Shown one piece after another: positions 57,978 through 64,000 of a stretch of 64,000 nucleotides of DNA (its first letter is position 1; every line of letters starts with the position of its first letter). Source of the stretch: Pseudobutyrivibrio sp. UBA1225. Lineage in GTDB: Bacteria > Bacillota > Clostridia > Lachnospirales > Lachnospiraceae. The notes beneath the pieces are model-generated. The model made no database searches. It saw only the letters and a program-made list of their open reading frames with translations, and was not told the origin of the DNA. Location: contig DBWZ01000002.1 of NCBI GenBank assembly GCA_002309345.1, forward strand, positions 1 to 64,000. Reading direction: 5' to 3'. The position numbers were made by a program, and so were the translations under genes.

Positions 57978-59846
57978 ATGTGCGGCATTGTAGGAATTGT
58001 AGGTAAAAAAAATAGGCAAAAAATGTCAGCAAGTGAATTGTTTGACATGTGTAATATGCAAAAACATAGGGGGCCAGATGATGAAGGCGGTGTCGCAATA
58101 GATTGTCTAAGTGGAAAAATAAATAAGATTTCCAAAGGAGAAATAGCAGATTGTAAAGCTTTATTTGGCTTTAAAAGATTAAGTATCCAAGATGTTTCAA
58201 TTAAAGGACATCAGCCGATGTTGAATAAAGAAGCTAATGTCTCGATAATCTTTAATGGTGAGATATATAATTTTAAAGAATTACGAGAGGTATTAATAAA
58301 AAAAGGGCACATATTGGAAAGTGGAACAGATACAGAAGTTATTTTACATATGTACCTTGAATATGGTATTGATGAAACGTTAAATCAACTGAATGGAATG
58401 TTTGCATTTTCAATTGTCGATTTACGAATTAATAAGCTTTTTTTAGCGCGCGACAGATTTGGTATTAAGCCATTATATATTGCAAATACTAGTGATGCCA
58501 TGTTATTTTCGTCAGAGATGAAGAGCTTTATTCCTTACCATGGTTTTTCTGTAGATTTTAATGAAAATGCTCTTGAAGAGTATTTATTATTCAAAAGTCT
58601 ATTAAAAGATACTTTAATGAAAGATGTCGAGCAAGTTGAACCTGGAAGTATGCTTGTCTTTGATTTGGATGGTAACGAGATAAAGAAATCTAAATTTTTT
58701 GATATAGAAGAGTATCACAGAACAGATACAAAAGACTCATTTGAAGATTTAAAAGAGCAGTTTTGGGAAATGTATCACGATGTGGTGAGGCGTCAAACAA
58801 TAAGTGATGTTAAGGTGGGTTGCCAATTATCCGGTGGTATAGATTCGAGTATATTGGCTATGACCGTAGCAAAAGAACATGGTTTATATGATACAGTATC
58901 ATGTAAGGTTAATTGTTCTGATCAGGTTGACGCTCCTTACATTGATATCGTGAATGAGCGGCTGAAGGCCAACAGCCATATAGGAAATATGGATGAAAAC
59001 TATTTTATAGAGCATCTTATTGACACAGTTTGGCATTTTGAAAATGTTTTATCACACACACCATCTGTAGGTATGTTTCAAATATCCGAGATTGCAAATC
59101 AGAGCGGACTAAAGGTTCTACTGTCAGGAGAAGGCGCAGATGAATTATTTGGAGGCTATAAGTGCTTTACAAATATGGCATTTGCAGATTCGAAGCCAAG
59201 TGAAGAAGATATAGTCAGTGCAATTGTATTTAGGGATGGAAAATCAGAAACTGCAGAATTGCAAAAGATATTACCATCTATTAAACCTGATAAGTACTAT
59301 GAAAAAAGAATAGAACTTTTAAATCATTTTACAGGTTCTGTTTTTGATCGACAGGTGAAATATGAATTGACAACGCAGTTAGGAGAATTGTTAGAGCGAC
59401 AAGATAAAATGGCAATGTCACATTCCATAGAAAATCGAGTTCCTTTTTTAGATAATGAAATGGCAAGGTTTGCATGGAAAGTTCCAGAGAAATACTTGAT
59501 GGATTATGAATCTAAAGAAGGTAAGTTTATATTAAAGAAGATAGTTGCAGACATTCTTGGCAACGATTTTGCATTTAGAAAGAAAGTTGGATTCTTTATA
59601 CCAGGAAACATGTTTATGTCTTCTAATATGAGCTTTATAAACAATGTATTATCTGGTGCGCGTAAACGCGGGATAATTAAATGTGATGTATTAGATGATT
59701 GGGCACAGAATAAGCTAAATACAATGGGCGGATTAAATCATTTTGATTCAGCAGTATTTTTAAAGATGTTTACTTTTGAGATATGGTGCCAGTTATATTT
59801 GGATGGGCTGAGTGTTGAAGAATGTAAAGCATGTAACATTAAATAA
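57978..59846 (+). CDS. asnB: Asparagine-synthase-like glutamine amidotransferase (AsnB)
   Basis: 622 residues. ATG follows GAAAGGTGC. Met-Cys-Gly-Ile places the class II glutaminase nucleophile at Cys2; KHRGPDDEG and FNGEIYNFKELRE complete the glutaminase domain. The synthetase domain carries the PP-loop QLSGGIDSS at about residue 282 and LLSGEGADELFGGYKCF at about residue 378. ENRVPFLDNEMARFAW is also family-typical. In surface-polysaccharide loci such proteins commonly amidate a uronic acid or attach an amide rather than make free asparagine; which applies here cannot be told. Codon use is AT-rich, like the rest of the right flank. An rpn gene fragment begins at its stop codon. Confidence 0.9.
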   Translation: MCGIVGIVGKKNRQKMSASELFDMCNMQKHRGPDDEGGVAIDCLSGKINKISKGEIADCKALFGFKRLSIQDVSIKGHQPMLNKEANVSIIFNGEIYNFKELREVLIKKGHILESGTDTEVILHMYLEYGIDETLNQLNGMFAFSIVDLRINKLFLARDRFGIKPLYIANTSDAMLFSSEMKSFIPYHGFSVDFNENALEEYLLFKSLLKDTLMKDVEQVEPGSMLVFDLDGNEIKKSKFFDIEEYHRTDTKDSFEDLKEQFWEMYHDVVRRQTISDVKVGCQLSGGIDSSILAMTVAKEHGLYDTVSCKVNCSDQVDAPYIDIVNERLKANSHIGNMDENYFIEHLIDTVWHFENVLSHTPSVGMFQISEIANQSGLKVLLSGEGADELFGGYKCFTNMAFADSKPSEEDIVSAIVFRDGKSETAELQKILPSIKPDKYYEKRIELLNHFTGSVFDRQVKYELTTQLGELLERQDKMAMSHSIENRVPFLDNEMARFAWKVPEKYLMDYESKEGKFILKKIVADILGNDFAFRKKVGFFIPGNMFMSSNMSFINNVLSGARKRGIIKCDVLDDWAQNKLNTMGGLNHFDSAVFLKMFTFEIWCQLYLDGLSVEECKACNIK

Positions 59847-60526
59847 TTGAGTATCCTGAAAAACAAAAGACCATCGAGATTATATCTGATGGAAAGGGTA
59901 TCAGACTTGATGTATATCTTGAAGATGGCAAAACTGTCTACGATACTGAGATGCAGACAACGGTTAATTCTGATTTAGGTAAGCGAGCAAGATACTATCA
60001 GGGGATGATAGATTTAAATCTAATCAACAGAGGTGAGCCTTATTCAAAACTGAAGAAAGCTTTTGGTGTATTTATCTGTTTGGACGACTTGTTTGACGTT
60101 AATAGAAGTATTTATACTTTTAAAAACTTGTGTTTAGAAGATAATTATATTTATTTAAATGATGGCTCTACCGAAGTATTTGTTAATGCAAATGGCAGTC
60201 GAGAGGGACTTGCTGAAGCACAGGTTGCGATTTTAGATTATGTAGCAGGTAAGGCCACATCAGATATTTTAACTCTACGTATAAATGATATGGTTATTAA
60301 TGCTCGTGCAAAGGAGCAATGGAGGACTGAGTATATGACACTATTACAAAGAGATAGAGAGAAATATGAAGAAGGTCTTGCAGAAGGAAGAGCATAAGGC
60401 GAGGCTAAAATGATGAACACGTTACAAGGTCTTGTAAACGATGGCTTATTAGACATAAATGAAGCTGCTAAGCGTGCTAATCTTACTGTAGAGGAGTTTA
60501 AATCTGCCGTTGCAAAGCTTAATTAA
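59843..60526 (+). pseudogene. Truncated Rpn-family nuclease/transposase pseudogene (PD-(D/E)XK)
   Basis: Reading in one frame from 59843 gives IIEYPEKQKTIEIISDG, then GIRLDVYLEDGKTVYDTEM, the core of the Rpn/PDDEXK_2 fold (D..v.d...v.diEmQ), then QTTVNSDLGKRARYYQGMID and ICLDDLFD. The N-terminal part is missing; the frame is open only from the stop at 59840-59842, just before the asnB stop. TAA at 60395-60397 interrupts the same frame, which then continues through GEAKMMNTLQGLVNDG and a short Ala/Lys-rich tail to TAA 60524-60526. Intact relatives are about 290 residues. The remaining ATG ORF (59951-60397) encodes 148 residues and could still be translated, but lacks the fold's start. Confidence 0.82.
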
Positions 60527-60544
60527 AAAATAACTTGTAAAATT

Positions 60545-60580
60545 AAATCCATCCAAGCCATATAGGCGAGGGTGGATTTT
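60545..60580 (+). terminator. Probable terminator downstream of the rpn pseudogene
   Basis: AAATCCATCC (60545-60554) pairs with GGGTGGATTT (60570-60579) with one wobble, and an inner GCC-ATATA-GGC extends the stem. TTTTGTCTGTCT follows. It lies 19 nt after the ancestral rpn stop. Confidence 0.55.
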
Positions 60581-60919
60581 GTCTGTCTAGATGAAGATAT
60601 TGCATATAATATGGTAGAAGCAACTGTATTGATGGTTGTTGCAGTCATTAGAATCACGAGAAAAATAAATGAAATAATAAATGGTTTGTGGTAGTTTATA
60701 AGACTCACAATTATTGGTGTTGTATAATGGCGATGTTAATAATTTGTGTAAAGGCCTAAGATTATAAATAATAACTGCAAAGTTGCTATGCGTTGTGATA
60801 TAATCAGAGGCAGTGTAAAAGTAGGAAAGTAAAAATTGAATGATTAAAATTAAGGATGCACTTTTTATATTTAAGAGTCGCAGAGGCTTATTTATATTGT
60901 GTAGAGGAGGAAACGAGTT
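60581..60919. other. Gene-free AT-rich spacer
   Basis: No coding signal on either strand that I trust; the reverse-strand ORFs here are AT-composition artefacts. The only recognisable element is the GAGGAGGA ribosome site at 60905-60912 for the FdtA-like gene. A promoter for that gene should lie here, but I cannot fix one with confidence. Confidence 0.5.
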
Positions 60920-61339
60920 ATGAATGTGGTTAATCTGGCGCAAATGTTAGAGTTTTCCCAAAAAGGCGATTCTCGAGGACATCTTGTTATTGTTGAGGGA
61001 AAAGAAGATATCCCATTCGATATAAAAAGATTGTTCTATATTTTTGGATCAAAAAATGATATTGTTAGAGGGCAGCACGCGAATAAGGAAAGTGAATTTG
61101 TTTTAATAAATGTAGCAGGAACTAGCAAAGTAAAGGTAAACGATGGAAAGGGCAATGAAGCTGTTTATTCCCTCAATAGACCACATACAGGAGTGTATTT
61201 GCCGCGTATGGTTTGGAAGGAGATGTATGATTTTAGTGATGATTCTGTACTATTATGTCTAGCTAGTACGCGATATAACGAGGGCGAATATATTCGAGAT
61301 TTTGATGAATTTGTAAAATTAGTAAACGAGGATGAATAG
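60920..61339 (+). CDS. FdtA/QdtA-type dTDP-sugar 3,4-ketoisomerase (cupin)
   Basis: 139 residues, the usual length. DSRGHLVIVEG, IPFDIKRLFYIFG (about residue 31), VRGQHANKESEFVLINVAG (about residue 50; the HA histidine is the catalytic candidate) and GVYLPRMVWKEMYDFSDDSVLLCLAS (about residue 90) match the FdtA/QdtA/Tyl1a cupin family closely, as does YIRDFDEFVKLV at the end. These enzymes convert dTDP-4-keto-6-deoxyglucose to the 3-keto isomer for later 3-amination. No FdtB-type aminotransferase is adjacent, so the gene looks orphaned, either a remnant of another locus or serving one elsewhere. Strong GAGGAGG site. Confidence 0.85.
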   Translation: MNVVNLAQMLEFSQKGDSRGHLVIVEGKEDIPFDIKRLFYIFGSKNDIVRGQHANKESEFVLINVAGTSKVKVNDGKGNEAVYSLNRPHTGVYLPRMVWKEMYDFSDDSVLLCLASTRYNEGEYIRDFDEFVKLVNEDE

Positions 61340-61503
61340 GGCGAATAATGTATGTTTCAACAAATTATAGCAATCTTTTTTTGTATATTACGAAGCAGTA
61401 ATTAAAAGTTTTTCATATACAAGTAGGATATTGTTTAAAAGATATCATTGATACCATTCAAAAAATATTATGTACATATAAATATTTAAAGAGGAGTACA
61501 CGA

Positions 61504-62964
61504 GTGATGAAAAATCATAAAATGGATAATAAAAATATAACTTCAAATTTTTTTTGCATAGCGCTTTTTTTATTTCTTGTTGTTCCATATCTGATAGTTG
61601 CCACATATGCTGGGCCTTCAGCCGACGATTTTTCGAATCTAAATAACACAATAGCGCATGTTGATAAATTATTCTTTATGAAAGCTATTCACGCGAGCAT
61701 AAACTCTTTTGTGGGATGGCAAGGAACATATTTTGGTAATATTTTGGCATTTTTAGGTGGTGCCATATTTCATTTTGGCGGAGTATATGCTCTACGCATT
61801 GAATTCATTATAAATATTCTTATTTTTTTTATGTCTAGCCTGTTTTTGTTTTGGAGAATAATTGAAATAATAGATGTATCATATACTAAACGGATGAAAG
61901 TGTCTTTGGTGGTCGCTTCTTTGTTTAGTCTTATGATTTTGTACGATTTTGATGTAAGCGAAGTGTTTTATTGGCATACTGGTTTAGCAGTATATACTAT
62001 ACCAACATCGCTTACTCTCTTAACAATAGCTTGTGCTATAAAAAAAGATATGTCAAAAAAAGATTTAATAGTTGTTGCAGGATTATCTTTTTGTGCTGCT
62101 GGAGGTGCGTTGGATATAGCAGCGTTTGTTACTGGCTCGTTAATGCTAATAGCTATTTATAAAAGTTTTATTTCAAAAAAAGCTGATAATATAATTATTT
62201 GTTTTATTGTGGCTTTGATTGGTTCTCTGATTAATTGTCTTGCTCCTGGAAATTTTGTTAGACATGGTATTATGACTGAAAAATTTCCTATTGCCGATTC
62301 ATTTAGATACAGTTTTGCCAATACGGTTAAATCTTTTTGGGAATATGTAGGAAATGGAACAATTATTTTGTTGTTTTGTATATGCTTATTGTTATTTAAT
62401 AATCTAAAAGACACTAATATTAAATTTGTAAATCCATTTGTAATGATTGGATTACTATTTGTTGGATCTATAATTATAGATTTTCCGGTTTATTTAGGCT
62501 ATGCATCCAATACAATACCGTTAAGATGCATTTTTGTTAGAAAAGTATCTATGACAATATTTATAATTATATCTGCACTGAATTTAACGGGATGGTTGTC
62601 AAAGAAAGTGGATGAGGTTTTTTTATACAAAAAAGAATTTGTAGCAATCATTTCCGGCTTGGTGCTGATAGCTTTTACAAATATTATTTCAGAAGATTGT
62701 TGGAATGTTATTAAACCTTTTAAAATTTGGAATGATTTATTCTATAAAGAGTCTTTGCAATCATATGAGAGTGCTAACAAATATATAATTGAAACGCTAA
62801 AGAATAATGAGGGAAATGATGTGATTTTAAATGTTCCATCTTATGATACGCTTGGTTATTTGAAAAGTATTGGCTTGACAGATGATTCAGAGAATTGGGT
62901 CAATACAGCTGTTTCATATTATTTTAATAATAAATCGATAATTTTTACCGTTGGAAGTGAATGA
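61504..62964 (+). CDS. DUF6056-type polytopic membrane protein, GT-C-like (copy 3)
   Basis: 486 residues from GTG 61504, with ATG 61507 an equally possible start; GAGGAG is at 61491-61496. TM1 (about 17-36) is followed by YAGPSADDFSNLNNTI, with the acidic pair in the first outer loop. EVFYWHTGLAVYTIPTSLT (about residue 155) and NCLAPGNFVRHG (about residue 251) correspond to the ETYNWYVGMMAYAVP and VLAPGNFVRQG blocks of the 20103 paralog. About ten helices and a soluble tail of about 75 residues. It is the last gene in the window, with no GtrB-like partner next to it. Base composition is much more AT-rich than in its paralogs, suggesting a separate origin. Confidence 0.72.
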   Translation: MMKNHKMDNKNITSNFFCIALFLFLVVPYLIVATYAGPSADDFSNLNNTIAHVDKLFFMKAIHASINSFVGWQGTYFGNILAFLGGAIFHFGGVYALRIEFIINILIFFMSSLFLFWRIIEIIDVSYTKRMKVSLVVASLFSLMILYDFDVSEVFYWHTGLAVYTIPTSLTLLTIACAIKKDMSKKDLIVVAGLSFCAAGGALDIAAFVTGSLMLIAIYKSFISKKADNIIICFIVALIGSLINCLAPGNFVRHGIMTEKFPIADSFRYSFANTVKSFWEYVGNGTIILLFCICLLLFNNLKDTNIKFVNPFVMIGLLFVGSIIIDFPVYLGYASNTIPLRCIFVRKVSMTIFIIISALNLTGWLSKKVDEVFLYKKEFVAIISGLVLIAFTNIISEDCWNVIKPFKIWNDLFYKESLQSYESANKYIIETLKNNEGNDVILNVPSYDTLGYLKSIGLTDDSENWVNTAVSYYFNNKSIIFTVGSE

Positions 62965-64000
62965 ATGCACTAGTCAATATATGGTAATGTTGTGAATGTA
63001 TTATTTTTGTTAGGTATTTGGCTTTTAGTTGAAGGTCTATATTTTTTAAATTCAATATATTTGTGGTAAGGTAGATTTTAATATCGGAAGTAGTTCGAAG
63101 TGGCTATATAAACGAGATTTAAATGGTGGCGTTTTTATTTTATAGAAGTGTGATTTTATAGTATATATATGTCATAGACGCATTTGAAGTGTAAAGTATG
63201 GAAATACTCTTGGCATAAAGATATATGGATTCATTTTGAGTGATAGGTGTTTTATAAAAATTTTGATACATTAAACATGAATCATTTTATAGACATTCGT
63301 TACAGTCGCTAGGAGGTTTTGAAACATAAGGCAAATTTTAATTTCGTTTTATTGTGGCAAGTCTTATAGTGTTAATGTTTAAAACTTCTTTTGAAAAAGG
63401 TGACAATCTTTATTTAATTGATTAGCGTTGTAAGTAGAAGTGTAATTTAACTAAATATAAAATGGAAGAATTTTTTGTTTTCAAAATCGGACGGCGTTTA
63501 TTTTGATAACTGAATATAGTGCAAACATTTAAATTTTGCATAGTTATTTATATAGAACATAGACATATAATTGGCCCAAAAACATATACAGTACATATAA
63601 TGTTATTTTCTAAAGGCCATTTACTATTTGTAAGAAAATGTTAAATAATTAATAATTATTTCAAAACAAAGGATTAATTGTATATTAAAGTTTGTCATAT
63701 TTATAATCGAGAGCATGTATTAGTATGACTTTTGTAATATTTATGCAAGAAAGAAGTAGACCTTTTTCATATCTAAAAGAACTTTCATGAGGGTATCTCT
63801 CGAAAAATTCAATTTATACAAAATTTTAATATTATTATGGAATTAAATGGCATTCGAATTAACTAGTAATATATGGTATAATTCAAAAGCAGCAATTTAA
63901 AAAATATAACACTAAATTCAATAAATGGGTTGGAATTGTTTGTTTTATATTATATAAAGTCAAATTTGAAGTTTGGTGAAATTATATTTAATCAGTAAGA
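62965..64000. other. About 1 kb of very AT-rich DNA without a gene
   Basis: All six frames are densely stopped and no ribosome site precedes a usable frame. AGGAGG at 63311-63316 leads only to a TTG-started frame of about 16 codons. I see no tRNA, repeat array, transposase fragment or strong terminator. TATAAT at 63877-63882 could be a -10 element but has no good -35. It may be the regulatory region of a gene beyond the window or decayed sequence. Confidence 0.5.

Noticed and set aside
60587..60943. 118-residue reverse-strand ORF upstream of the FdtA-like gene
   Set aside because: Very AT-rich, no start signal, overlaps the ribosome site and start of a well-supported gene.

Overview
This window looks like part of a large cell-surface polysaccharide locus from a Lachnospiraceae-type Firmicute; Butyrivibrio or Pseudobutyrivibrio is the best guess. 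The guess rests on moderate-to-low GC, AGGAGG-type ribosome sites, TTG and GTG starts, DUF6056 membrane proteins, and GC-rich palindromic repeats of the kind seen in gut Firmicutes. No 16S rRNA, tRNA, ribosomal gene or other taxonomic marker is present, so the assignment is an inference. Except for one gene (18648-19874), every gene is on the + strand, often with 1-20 nt overlaps, so the locus is a series of long operons.

Layout. 1-12.8 kb: a HisF-like sugar-amidination subunit, a structured 0.6-kb spacer, soluble glycosyltransferases, a GNAT/FemAB-like enzyme, an SDR, a GtrB-like GT2, a hexapeptide acetyltransferase, a CMP-sugar synthetase-like enzyme and a two-domain aldolase fusion. 12.9-14.6 kb: two genes of unknown function, each followed by a terminator; the second encodes a secreted protein. 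14.8-30.5 kb: a run of GT-C-like integral membrane proteins interleaved with GtrB-like GT2 enzymes, plus a WecE-type aminotransferase and a GNAT (a likely dTDP-Fuc4NAc module). 30.7-36.6 kb: three tandem membrane-anchored SGNH-like proteins and an MBOAT O-acyltransferase. 36.7-44.5 kb: a Wzy/ligase-like protein, three GT2 enzymes, a Wzx flippase and two further membrane proteins. 44.6-52.2 kb: CDP-sugar genes (RfbF, RfbH, a YerE-like ThDP enzyme, a second aldolase fusion, an SDR) and a GtrB-like GT2. 52.2-59.8 kb: a glycerophosphate module (PAP2-GDPD fusion, cytidylyltransferase-oxidoreductase fusion, TagD, TagB/F-like transferase) and an AsnB-like amidotransferase. 59.8-64 kb: a visibly AT-rich, decayed flank with an rpn pseudogene, an orphan FdtA-like isomerase, a third DUF6056 protein and about 1 kb without genes.

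How the genes fit together. Nucleotide-sugar enzymes make CDP-, CMP- and dTDP-activated unusual sugars. Cytoplasmic glycosyltransferases build lipid-linked repeats, Wzx exports them and the Wzy-like protein polymerises or ligates them. GtrB-like enzymes probably load sugars onto polyprenyl phosphate for the many GT-C-like proteins, which would decorate the polymer outside the membrane. MBOAT plus SGNH proteins would O-acylate it, and the TagD/TagF-like set would add glycerol-phosphate. The initiating phosphoglycosyltransferase, chain-length control, CDP-glucose 4,6-dehydratase and RmlA/RmlB are not in the window.

Most notable: two paralogous proteins fusing a DRE-TIM aldolase to a C-terminal domain resembling DUF115/GT42-type folds, one of them inside what looks like a branched-chain CDP-deoxysugar pathway; the PAP2-GDPD-propeller fusion; a family of two-hairpin palindromic repeats whose stems co-vary and whose conserved end may act as a ribosome binding site; and a long, almost fully self-complementary element at 7282-7406.
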